DNA of 37,717 nt from Gemmatimonadales bacterium (lineage in GTDB: Bacteria > Gemmatimonadota > Gemmatimonadetes > Gemmatimonadales > GWC2-71-9), in the NCBI GenBank assembly GCA_036265815.1, contig DATAOI010000067.1, positions 1-37,717 of the forward strand. The letters are read 5' to 3'. The position numbers and the translations under genes are program-made. This document shows, piece by piece, positions 22,235-29,468 of this stretch. Under the pieces are notes generated by a model. It made no database searches and was not told the origin of the DNA. It worked only from the letters and a program-made list of their open reading frames with translations. Positions within the stretch are counted from its first letter, which is position 1, and every line of letters starts with the position of its first letter.

Positions 22235-22548
22235 CAGGAGGGCTTGGGCTCGGAGGGGCGGGAGCGCCGGGGGCGGGTGGACGCGCGCTCCAGCTGGCGG
22301 CGGAGCCGCTCTTCCGCGCGGTCCAGCGCGCTACGATGATCGGCTCCCTCGCCCCGGGCCACCAGGGTCTCGCCACCGGCCACGTGCAGCCGCACCTCCA
22401 CCGTCTGCTGGGTTCCCTCCGCGTCGAACACGACGGTCGACTCCATCGCCCGGGGGGCCATGCTCCCCAGCCGATCCACGATCGTCTGGGTGCGCTCCCG
22501 CAGTCCGTCGGAGATTTCGCAGTGGCGGGCGGTGATCGTGGTCTGCAT
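22234..22548 (-). CDS. hpf: Ribosome hibernation promoting factor, short form
   Basis: A 104-residue HPF/YfiA-type protein. It starts MQTTITARHCEISDGLRER, the beginning of the S30AE domain, and continues with the beta-strands VVFDAEGTQQTVEVRL and VARGEGADHRSALDRA. It lacks the extra C-terminal domain of long HPF and ends in a basic, Pro-rich tail. HPF binds the 30S decoding region and helps store idle ribosomes as dimers. The strong ribosome-binding site AGGAGG is about 6 nt before the ATG at 22548. It lies 16 bp after the glycosyltransferase and is the lead gene of the hpf-hprK-PTS block, an old association seen in many bacteria, often with rpoN upstream (not here). Confidence 0.92.
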   Translation of the reverse strand: MQTTITARHCEISDGLRERTQTIVDRLGSMAPRAMESTVVFDAEGTQQTVEVRLHVAGGETLVARGEGADHRSALDRAEERLRRQLERASTRPRRSRPSEPKPS

Positions 22549-22564
22549 AGTGCCTCCTCCTGAC

Positions 22565-23686
22565 TCAGCCCAGCGCCGAGCCGGCGATGATGTCTTCGAG
22601 ATGACGCTCAGTCATGTCCGCGGTGCGATCCCAGGTCAGCCCTTTTGCGAACGTCCGGGCGGCTCGGCCCAGCCGCTCGACCAGCGCGGGCGCGCTCGCC
22701 AGCTCCAGCATTCGGGCGCTCAGCGCCGCCACGTCGCCGTGCGGCACCAGGAACCCGGTCTCTCCATGCCGCACCGAGTCGCGCAGCCCGGGGCTGTCGG
22801 AGGCCAGCGAGAGAGTGCCGCACGCGGCCGCCTCCACGACCGTGATGCCCCAGCCCTCCTTGGGCGACGGAAAGACGTTGGCCCAGCAGCTTCTGAGCAG
22901 CGCCAGCTTTTCGGCGTCGCTGACGAACCCATGGAAGGTTACCGCGTCGGCCACTCCCAGGCTGGCGGCCAGGCGCTTGAGCTCCGGACCATGGTTGCCG
23001 GCGCCAGCGATGTCGAGCCGGAGGTCGGGGCGCAGCCGGCGGCTCACGGCCAGCGCTTGGATGGCGAGCCCTATTCCTTTATAACGCTTCAGCCGTCCCA
23101 CGTACAAGAAGCTGGGCGCCGCCGTCCGGGGGACCGCCGGATCGGGCGCGTAGTGGACAGCGTCCACCCCGGGATGGATCACTCGCACTCGGCCGGGCGG
23201 CACCCCGCGTCTTACCAGATCGTCACGGGTGCTCTCACTGATCGCGTGGAACGCCGCGTGACGATAGGCCCGCGCCAGCGGCCGTTCCGCCGCCCACACC
23301 GTCGCCGCGATCGGCCAGGACGCCTCCTGGAACGCGGTCTCGCCGAACAGGTGGGGAACGATCGCACAGAAGGGCAAGTTGGTGACACCGGCCAGGAAGA
23401 GCGGGAGCTTGTTGATGTCCTCCACCAGGATATCGGGGCGTCGCTCGCGCAGCGCGGCCCGGACAGCGCCTCGCCCGCGGAGCGCGAAGCTGTTGCGTCC
23501 GCCCACCCGAAGCACATCCACACCATCGACCCACGCTCGGGCCGGGGCCAGGCCCCAACCGGAACAGACCAGGCGCACCTGGTGCCCCCGCGCCGCCAGC
23601 CGGGAGAAGATCTCGAAGAGATGGATCTCCGCGCCGCCCGCTTGCGGATTCAGGCGGTCCTGCCAGTTGACGACCAGAACGTTCAT
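22565..23686 (-). CDS. Glycosyltransferase family 4 protein
   Basis: A 373-residue GT-B glycosyltransferase. The N-terminal domain begins MNVLVVNWQDRLNPQAGGAE, with the GGAE loop. The C-terminal domain has FLYVGRLKRYKGI, a nucleotide-sugar region and SPKEGWGITVVEAAACGT, the GT4 E-x7-E-type signature. It probably uses a nucleotide-activated sugar for a lipid- or cell-surface-linked glycan, but donor and acceptor cannot be read from sequence. The ATG at 23686 was taken because the 19 codons upstream are Arg/Pro-rich and lie in the gap after nusB. Neighbours nusB (25 bp) and hpf (16 bp) do not help define the pathway. Confidence 0.9.
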   Translation of the reverse strand: MNVLVVNWQDRLNPQAGGAEIHLFEIFSRLAARGHQVRLVCSGWGLAPARAWVDGVDVLRVGGRNSFALRGRGAVRAALRERRPDILVEDINKLPLFLAGVTNLPFCAIVPHLFGETAFQEASWPIAATVWAAERPLARAYRHAAFHAISESTRDDLVRRGVPPGRVRVIHPGVDAVHYAPDPAVPRTAAPSFLYVGRLKRYKGIGLAIQALAVSRRLRPDLRLDIAGAGNHGPELKRLAASLGVADAVTFHGFVSDAEKLALLRSCWANVFPSPKEGWGITVVEAAACGTLSLASDSPGLRDSVRHGETGFLVPHGDVAALSARMLELASAPALVERLGRAARTFAKGLTWDRTADMTERHLEDIIAGSALG

Positions 23687-23711
23687 CGGCGGTCGGCGCG
23701 CCGGGTTCCGG

Positions 23712-24125
23712 TCACAGGCGGCCGAGCGTGCGGGCGATGCCATCGAGCACGCCGTTCACGAACCCGGGCGCCCGAACGCCGCCGAACCAGTGGGCCAGGT
23801 GGACCGCCTCGTCGATGATCACCTTGGGCGGCACCTCTCCCCGCTGGAGCTCGTGAATGCCCAGCCGCAGGATGTTGCGCTCCACCACCGCGATCCGGCT
23901 CATCCGCCAGTTCTCGCTGGCGCGCGCCGCCTGCTCGTCGAGCGCGCCGACCTCCGCCACCACTCCCCGCGCCAGCTCCTCCGCCCGGTCAAGGATGCGT
24001 GGCTCCGGTCCAGTGAGGCGGGACAGCCCGCTGGCGACCGAGGGTATCGGTGGCCCGCCCTGCAGCTCCCAGGCGTACAGCAGCTGGACCGCGCGGGCAC
24101 GGCTCTTGGTCTCAGGGCGAAGCAT
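23712..24125 (-). CDS. nusB: Transcription antitermination factor NusB
   Basis: A 137-residue all-helical NusB, which with NusE binds boxA RNA in rRNA antitermination. The N-terminal segment KSRARAVQLLYAWE, central RMSRIAVVERNILRLGIHEL and C-terminal PPKVIIDEAVHLAHWFGG/FVNGVLDGIAR are the conserved parts. The ATG at 24125 (MLRPETKSRAR) overlaps the end of ribH by 14 nt. The ribH-nusB order is common across bacteria. The length is typical. Confidence 0.95.
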   Translation of the reverse strand: MLRPETKSRARAVQLLYAWELQGGPPIPSVASGLSRLTGPEPRILDRAEELARGVVAEVGALDEQAARASENWRMSRIAVVERNILRLGIHELQRGEVPPKVIIDEAVHLAHWFGGVRAPGFVNGVLDGIARTLGRL

Positions 24126-24591
24126 CGGCGCCCCGGAGCTGGGCCAGCACGTCGGCGGCCTCAAGGGCCGCGGCGGCCGCCTCGTGCCCTTTGTTGCCCG
24201 CGCTGCCACCGGCACGGTCGACCGCCTGCTGCATGGTATCGACCGTGAGCACGCCGAAGCCGACCGGCAGCGAGTGGCGCAGCGCCACCGCGCCGAGCCC
24301 ACGGCTCGCCTCGCCGGCCACATAGTCGAAGTGCCGCGTATGGCCCCGGATGACGGCGCCCAGGGCCACCAGACAGGCGTACTTCCCGGTGGCGGCCGCT
24401 CCCTCCGCCACCACCGGCAGCTCGAACGCGCCCGGCACCCACACCACGTCCACCTGCTCGCGCGGAACGCCCGCCTCGCGGCAGCAGGCGAGCGCGCCAT
24501 CGAGGAGCTTGGCGGTGATCACCTCGTTGTACCGGCTCACGAGGATCGCCACGCGCCCGGTCGGGCGGAGGCGGGAGGTGAGATCAGCCAC
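24112..24591 (-). CDS. ribH: 6,7-dimethyl-8-ribityllumazine synthase
   Basis: A 159-residue lumazine synthase that condenses the ribitylaminopyrimidine with dihydroxybutanone phosphate, the penultimate step to riboflavin. Conserved segments are VSRYNEVITAKLLDGA, WVPGAFELPVVA, GAVIRGHTRHFDYVAGEASRG (with the catalytic His) and VLTVDTMQQAVDRAGGSAGNKG. The gene starts with GTG at 24591, 3 nt after the ribBA stop. The length and motifs fit the icosahedral or pentameric family. Confidence 0.96.
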   Translation of the reverse strand: MADLTSRLRPTGRVAILVSRYNEVITAKLLDGALACCREAGVPREQVDVVWVPGAFELPVVAEGAAATGKYACLVALGAVIRGHTRHFDYVAGEASRGLGAVALRHSLPVGFGVLTVDTMQQAVDRAGGSAGNKGHEAAAAALEAADVLAQLRGADASP

Positions 24592-24594
24592 GGG

Positions 24595-25803
24595 TCAGTG
24601 GGCGAGAAGGTGGCCGAGCTTGTCGCGCTTGACCTGGAGATACCCGCGATTCTCCTGGTTGGGATCGGTCACCAGCGGCACCCGCTCGACGATCTGCAGG
24701 CCGTAGCCGTCGAGGCCGACCAGCTTGCGCGGGTTGTTGGTCATGATGCGGATCGAGGAGAGCCCGAGATCCCGCAGGATCTGGGCGCCGATGCCGTAGT
24801 TCCGGAGGTCGGGCGCGAAGCCGAGCCGCTCGTTGGCCTGCACGGTATCGGCACCGGCATCCTGCAGGGCGTAGGCCCGCAGCTTATTGAGCAGGCCGAT
24901 CCCCCTGCCCTCCTGGTCCAGGTAGACGATCACGCCCTTTCCCTCCTGCGCGATCATCTGCATGGCCCGGTGGAGCTGGAACCCGCAGTCGCACCGCTGG
25001 GACCCGAACACGTCACCGGTGAGGCATTTCGAGTGCATGCGCACCAGCACGTTGCTCTGCCCGGCTACCTCGCCGTAGACCAGCGCGACGTGCTCCGCGC
25101 GGTCCACGTCGTTGCGGTAGCCGATGATGGTGAACTCGCCGAAGTCGGTTGGAATGCGCGACTCCGCCACCCGGTGCACCAGCTGCTCGGTCTGCAGCCG
25201 GTGCGCCACCAGCTGGGCCACGGTGACGAACGTGAGCTTGTGCTGCTGGGCGATCTCCTGCAGCTCCGGCCGCCGCGCCATCGACCCATCGGCATTGAGG
25301 ATCTCGCAGATCACGCCGCCGGGCATGAGCCCCGCCATGCGGGCCAAGTCCACGCTCGCCTCGGTCTGTCCTACCCGCTGCAGCACGCCGCCGGGCCGGG
25401 CCCGAAGCGGAAAGATGTGGCCCGGCCGCCGGAGGTCGGAGGGGAGCGTGGCCGGATTCATGGCGACGTGAATGGTGGTAGAGCGGTCGCTGGCCGAGAT
25501 CCCGGTGGTGACCCCGAAGCGCCGCTCGGCGTCGATGCTCACGGTGAACGCGGTCGAGAGCTCTTCGGTGTTGCGCTCGGTCATCTGGGGGAGCCCGAGC
25601 TGGTCGCAGCGGTCGCCGGTGAGCGCCAGGCAGATCAGCCCGCGCCCGTGGAGCGTCATGAAGTTGATCATCTCCGGGGTGGCCAGCTCGGCCGCGCAGA
25701 CGAAGTCACCCTCGTTCTCGCGGTCCTCGTCGTCCGCGACGATGATGATCTTCCCGTTGCGCAGGTCCTCGACGGCCTGCTCGATAGTGCCGAAGGTGCT
25801 CAT
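24595..25803 (-). CDS. ribBA: RibBA: DHBP synthase / GTP cyclohydrolase II fusion, DHBP motif altered
   Basis: A 402-residue two-domain protein. The N-terminal DHBP synthase (residues 1-200) has the acidic loop DDEDRENEGD (24-33), ISASDRSTT and the CEIL Glu. The GHTEA motif reads GQTEA, with Gln at residue 146 (CAG, 25368-25366) where the metal-binding His is expected. The C-terminal GTP cyclohydrolase II (about 205-402) has the zinc cysteines in CLTGDVFGSQRCDCG, YLDQEGRGIGLLNKL and TNNPRKLVGLDGYGL, all intact. The protein would feed both branches of riboflavin synthesis if both domains work; the Gln makes DHBP activity uncertain. The ATG overlaps the ribE stop by 4 nt. Confidence 0.95.
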   Translation of the reverse strand: MSTFGTIEQAVEDLRNGKIIIVADDEDRENEGDFVCAAELATPEMINFMTLHGRGLICLALTGDRCDQLGLPQMTERNTEELSTAFTVSIDAERRFGVTTGISASDRSTTIHVAMNPATLPSDLRRPGHIFPLRARPGGVLQRVGQTEASVDLARMAGLMPGGVICEILNADGSMARRPELQEIAQQHKLTFVTVAQLVAHRLQTEQLVHRVAESRIPTDFGEFTIIGYRNDVDRAEHVALVYGEVAGQSNVLVRMHSKCLTGDVFGSQRCDCGFQLHRAMQMIAQEGKGVIVYLDQEGRGIGLLNKLRAYALQDAGADTVQANERLGFAPDLRNYGIGAQILRDLGLSSIRIMTNNPRKLVGLDGYGLQIVERVPLVTDPNQENRGYLQVKRDKLGHLLAH

Positions 25804-26405
25804 GTCGCTCCCGGTTCCCCGCGGGGCCGCAGCAGCTCGGCCACGTACTTGCCGATCGTATCCGCCTCGAGATGGACCCGGTCTCCCGGGCGGCGGTCCC
25901 CCAGCGTGGTGTGCTGTAAAGTAAACGGGATCAGCGAGATCTGAATCAGCCCGGGCGCGGGAATGGCGTTCACCGTGAGGCTCACACCGTCCACAGTGAT
26001 GGAGCCCAGCGGCACCGAGACCCGGGCCACGTCCGGCGGCACCCGGAGGTCGAGCAGCCGCGCGTCCTCGCGCTCCACCACGCGCTCCACCGTTCCGACC
26101 CCGTCGACGTGCCCCTGCACCAGGTGCCCGCCGAGCCGGTCTCCCACCTGAAGCGCACGCTCCAGGTTCACCCGCTGCCCCGGCGCGTAGCTCTCGAACC
26201 GAGTGCGCTCGAGCGATGTGCGAACGATCTGGGCGTTGAACCCACCAGGCTCGACCCGCTGCACCGTGAGGCAGGCGCCGTCCACCGCGATGCTCTCGCC
26301 CGGCTCGAGTCCGGAGTAGGGACACTCGATGGTGAGCTCGAGCCCACCCGAGGTCGGCGACGCGGCGCTTACCCGGCCGACCGCGGTGACGATGCCGGTG
26401 AACAT
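25800..26405 (-). CDS. ribE: Riboflavin synthase, alpha subunit
   Basis: A 201-residue protein with two tandem lumazine-binding barrels. The first starts MFTGIVTAVGRV, the invariant opening of the family; the second starts at GGHLVQGHVDGVGTV. Internal repeats include IAVDGACLTV and ITVDGVSLTV. It dismutates two lumazine molecules to riboflavin and a pyrimidine. The ATG at 26405 shares a base with the ribD stop (TGATG), and the long upstream extension in frame is shadow over ribD. The C-terminus overlaps ribBA. Confidence 0.96.
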   Translation of the reverse strand: MFTGIVTAVGRVSAASPTSGGLELTIECPYSGLEPGESIAVDGACLTVQRVEPGGFNAQIVRTSLERTRFESYAPGQRVNLERALQVGDRLGGHLVQGHVDGVGTVERVVEREDARLLDLRVPPDVARVSVPLGSITVDGVSLTVNAIPAPGLIQISLIPFTLQHTTLGDRRPGDRVHLEADTIGKYVAELLRPRGEPGAT

Positions 26406-27478
26406 CAGGCCCGATCCAGGACCAGCAAGGTGTCCTCGCCCAGGGCGCGCCGCTCCACCACGCTCCATCGGTCGGCGCCGGCCAGCGGAATCGAGGGCAG
26501 GCCGGCGAACGCGGGCGCGCCTCCCGCGCCGAGCCAGAGCGGGCTCTGCACCCAGTAGTAGCGGTCCACCAGCCCGGCCGCCAGCATGGCTCCCGCCAGA
26601 CGCCCACCGCCTTCCACCAGAAGCGAGTTGATACCCCGGGCGCGGAGCGCCCCCAGCGCCGCGGCCAGATCCCTGGACCGCTCCACCTGGACACCGCACC
26701 GCTGGAGCGACTCCACCCGAGCAGCGGCCGCGAGCGGTGACACGACGGCGAGGGTCGGAAGGTCGCCGGCAGTGCGCACCAGGGCGAGGGAAGTCGGTAG
26801 ATCGGCATCCGCGGCAAAGACCACCCGGACCGGAGCCACCCTGGGGCGACGTTCCCCGCGGACGGTGAGCTCCGGATCATCGGTGCGGGCGGTGACCCCG
26901 CCGACTGCGATGCCGTCGAAACCGGCGCGCAACCAATGCACGTGGTCCCGCGCTGCCGGCCCCGAGATCCAGCGGGAGTTCCCGTTGGCGTCGGCGATCT
27001 TGGCGTCCATGGTGGTGGCGAGCTTGAGGGCGACGAACGGCCGGGAGGCGTCCCGGATGCGGTGGAGGAACACGGCATTCTGAGCCGCCGCGGCGTCGGC
27101 CAGCAGGCCGATCTCCACCTCGATGCCCGCATCTCGCAGGCGCGCGGCGCCGCCCGCGGCGACGGGATTGGGATCGGCCAGCGCGGCAACCACCCGGCGC
27201 ACGCCCGCGCGGATCAACGCTTCGGTGCAGGGCGGCTGCCTGCCCTGATGGGCGCACGGCTCCAACGTGACCACCACGGTGGCCCCTCTCGCCTGCTCCC
27301 CCGCCGCCGCGAGCGCCACCGTTTCCGCGTGGCGCCCTCCCAGCTCGGCATGCCAGCCCTCGCCCACGACCTGGTCGCCGGCGAGCACCACGGCACCGAC
27401 CAGCGGATTGGGCTGCACCCGCCCCCAGCCCCGCCAGGCGAGCTCGATTGCTCGGGTCATCGCCTCCCGTTCGTCCAC
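26405..27478 (-). CDS. ribD: RibD: bifunctional pyrimidine deaminase / reductase
   Basis: A 357-residue fusion carrying out the second and third steps of riboflavin synthesis. The N-terminal deaminase has HAE (residues 50-52) and a Cys pair in PCAHQGRQPPC (75 and 84) for zinc. The C-terminal reductase has VALKLATTMDAKIA, WISGPAARDHVHWLRAG, and LLVEGGGRLAGAML. The GTG at 27478 (VDEREAMTRAIELA) was chosen because the DExxxM residues align with the usual start of RibD; an ATG six codons later has a closer GGGAGG but removes those residues. It begins 7 bp after purM. Confidence 0.94.
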   Translation of the reverse strand: MDEREAMTRAIELAWRGWGRVQPNPLVGAVVLAGDQVVGEGWHAELGGRHAETVALAAAGEQARGATVVVTLEPCAHQGRQPPCTEALIRAGVRRVVAALADPNPVAAGGAARLRDAGIEVEIGLLADAAAAQNAVFLHRIRDASRPFVALKLATTMDAKIADANGNSRWISGPAARDHVHWLRAGFDGIAVGGVTARTDDPELTVRGERRPRVAPVRVVFAADADLPTSLALVRTAGDLPTLAVVSPLAAAARVESLQRCGVQVERSRDLAAALGALRARGINSLLVEGGGRLAGAMLAAGLVDRYYWVQSPLWLGAGGAPAFAGLPSIPLAGADRWSVVERRALGEDTLLVLDRA

Positions 27479-27485
27479 CCGGACG

Positions 27486-28547
27486 CTACGTGCCCGTGCG
27501 GCCGGTGAACCGCACCACGGCTCGCCCGGGCCGGATCTCGCCCAGACGCCAGGCGGCCACGCCCTCCGCCTCGGCGGCCTGCTGCGCGGCCGGTACGGCG
27601 TCGGGCGGCAGCACGGCGATGAAACCGACGCCGAGGTTGAAGACTTCCCGCATCTCGTCGGTGGAGATCTGTCCTGCATCCTGCAGTGTCGCGAAGAGCG
27701 GCGGCAGGCTCCAGGAATCAGCATCGACCACCGCCTCGGTGCCCTCACGAAGTATTCGCACCAGGTTGCCCGGAATGCCGCCGCCGGTGATGTGGGCCAT
27801 TCCGTGCATCCGGCCGAGGACCGGCATCACGCTGCGGAAATAGCTCCGGTGCACGGCGAGAAGCGCATCGGCCACGCGCCGGCCGGTGCCGGGAAGTGGA
27901 TCGTCCAGCTTGAGCTGCATCCGCTCGAAGAGGATGCGTCTGGCGAGGGTATAGCCGTTGGTGTGCAGGCCGCTGGAGGCGTACGCCAGCAGCACGTCGC
28001 CCGGCATGATGGCATCCCCGTGCAGCGCGGCGTCCTCGTCCACCACGCCGACGATGGTGCCGGCGAGATCGTAGGTGCCGCTCCGGTACAAGCCCGGCAT
28101 CTGCGCGGTCTCGCCTCCGGCCAGCGCCATGCCGTGGACCCGGCAGCCGCGGGCAATGCCTTCGACCAGCCCGGCGATCTGCTCCACGCCGAGCGCAGAC
28201 CCGGCGATGTAGTCCATGAACGCAATGGGCACGGCACCGTGCACCAGGATGTCGTTCACGCTGTGATTGACCAGGTCCTCGCCCACGCTGTCGAACCGAT
28301 TCGCCTCCAGCGCGACCAGGACCTTGGAGCCGACCCCGTCGGTGCTGAGCACCAGTGTCGGACTCCGCATCCCCGCCGGCACCCGCACCATTCCGCCGAA
28401 GGCTCCGACCTTGCCGACCGACAGCGCTGTCCGGGTACCGGCCACGGCGGCCGTGATCCGCGCCTTGGCCGCCTCGGCCGCGACGAGATCGACCCCCGCA
28501 GCCGCGTACTCCCGGGCCTCCGTCCGGATCTCACCCGTGCTCTTCAC
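27486..28547 (-). CDS. purM: Phosphoribosylaminoimidazole (AIR) synthetase
   Basis: A 353-residue ATP-dependent ligase closing the imidazole ring of purines (FGAM to AIR). Conserved segments are YAAAGVDLVA, LVLSTDGVGSKV, DLVNHSVNDILVHGAVPIAFMDYIA, ALAGGETAQMPGLY, SSGLHTNGYTLAR and HITGGGIPGNL. It starts with GTG at 28547 in a GTGA overlap with the PfkB-type kinase. AIR is also the precursor of the thiamine pyrimidine, but nothing else of that route is here. The length is normal. Confidence 0.96.
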   Translation of the reverse strand: MKSTGEIRTEAREYAAAGVDLVAAEAAKARITAAVAGTRTALSVGKVGAFGGMVRVPAGMRSPTLVLSTDGVGSKVLVALEANRFDSVGEDLVNHSVNDILVHGAVPIAFMDYIAGSALGVEQIAGLVEGIARGCRVHGMALAGGETAQMPGLYRSGTYDLAGTIVGVVDEDAALHGDAIMPGDVLLAYASSGLHTNGYTLARRILFERMQLKLDDPLPGTGRRVADALLAVHRSYFRSVMPVLGRMHGMAHITGGGIPGNLVRILREGTEAVVDADSWSLPPLFATLQDAGQISTDEMREVFNLGVGFIAVLPPDAVPAAQQAAEAEGVAAWRLGEIRPGRAVVRFTGRTGT

Positions 28548-29464
28548 GGCATGGCCTCGGCGAAGCTCACGTGGGTGAGGTCCTGGAATGCCCGGACCCG
28601 TGCCTCCACCTGTTCCCGGGTGATGCTCTCGAAGCCACGGATGCCAAACTGCTCGACCGCATAGGAGCCCATCGCCGCGCCGTAGACCATGGCCCGGCGG
28701 ATATTGTCCTCCGAGACGGTCCCCGTCCGGGCCAGATAGGCCATGAACCCGCCGGCGAATGCGTCGCCCGCGCCGGTCGGATCGAAGACGTTCTCCAAGG
28801 GGAAGGCGGGGACGTAGAACGTGCGGGTGGGCTCGATCAGGAGGGCCCCGTGCTCGCCTTGCTTGATGACCACCCGGGTGGGGCCGTTCGCGAGGATCCA
28901 GCGGCCGGCGCGATGGATGTTCCAGTCACCGCTCAGCTCCCGCGCCTCGCTGTCGTTGACCAGGAGCACGTCGACCCGGCTCAAGAGCTCGAGCAGCACC
29001 GACTTCTTCAGCTGGATCCAGTAGTTCATCGTGTCGCACACCACCAGCTTGGGCCGCTGGACCTGGCTCAGCACCCCGAGCTGCAGCTGCGGGTCGATGT
29101 TGCCCAGGAAGAGGAACTCGGCCGAGCGGAACGCGTCCGGCAGCTTGGGCTGGAAGTCGGCGAAGACGCCGAGCCGGGTCTCCAAGGTCTCCCGGCTCTG
29201 GAGATCGTAGGAATACTTTCCCTTCCAGCGAAAGCTCTCGCCCTGGGCGTGCTCCACACCCGACCAGTCGATGCCGCGAGGTGACAGCCGCTCCAGCTCC
29301 GCGAAGGGGTAATCGGAGCCCACCACGCCCACCACCTGCACCGGACAGAGCAGCGAGCCCGCAACGGCGAAGTAGACCGCCGACCCGCCCAGCGCGTCCG
29401 CGGTCTCGCCGAACGGCGTAAAGATGGAATCGAGCGCGATGCTGCCGACGACGAGGAGGCTCAT
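28544..29464 (-). CDS. PfkB/ribokinase-family sugar or nucleoside kinase
   Basis: A 306-residue ribokinase-fold kinase. GGSAVYFAVAG forms the N-terminal substrate-binding glycine pair, and DPTGAGDAFAGGFMAYLA is the PfkB signature 2 with the catalytic Asp in GAGD. The middle (ADFQPKLPDAFRSAEFLFLGNIDP, then CDTMNYWI) matches a widespread, uncharacterised PfkB subgroup rather than a named kinase. The gene begins 4 bp after argS and overlaps purM by GTGA. Adenosine kinase is one possible role, since AhcY in the same gene run releases adenosine, but this is inference from context only. Confidence 0.88.
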   Translation of the reverse strand: MSLLVVGSIALDSIFTPFGETADALGGSAVYFAVAGSLLCPVQVVGVVGSDYPFAELERLSPRGIDWSGVEHAQGESFRWKGKYSYDLQSRETLETRLGVFADFQPKLPDAFRSAEFLFLGNIDPQLQLGVLSQVQRPKLVVCDTMNYWIQLKKSVLLELLSRVDVLLVNDSEARELSGDWNIHRAGRWILANGPTRVVIKQGEHGALLIEPTRTFYVPAFPLENVFDPTGAGDAFAGGFMAYLARTGTVSEDNIRRAMVYGAAMGSYAVEQFGIRGFESITREQVEARVRAFQDLTHVSFAEAMP

Positions 29465-29468
29465 CCAG

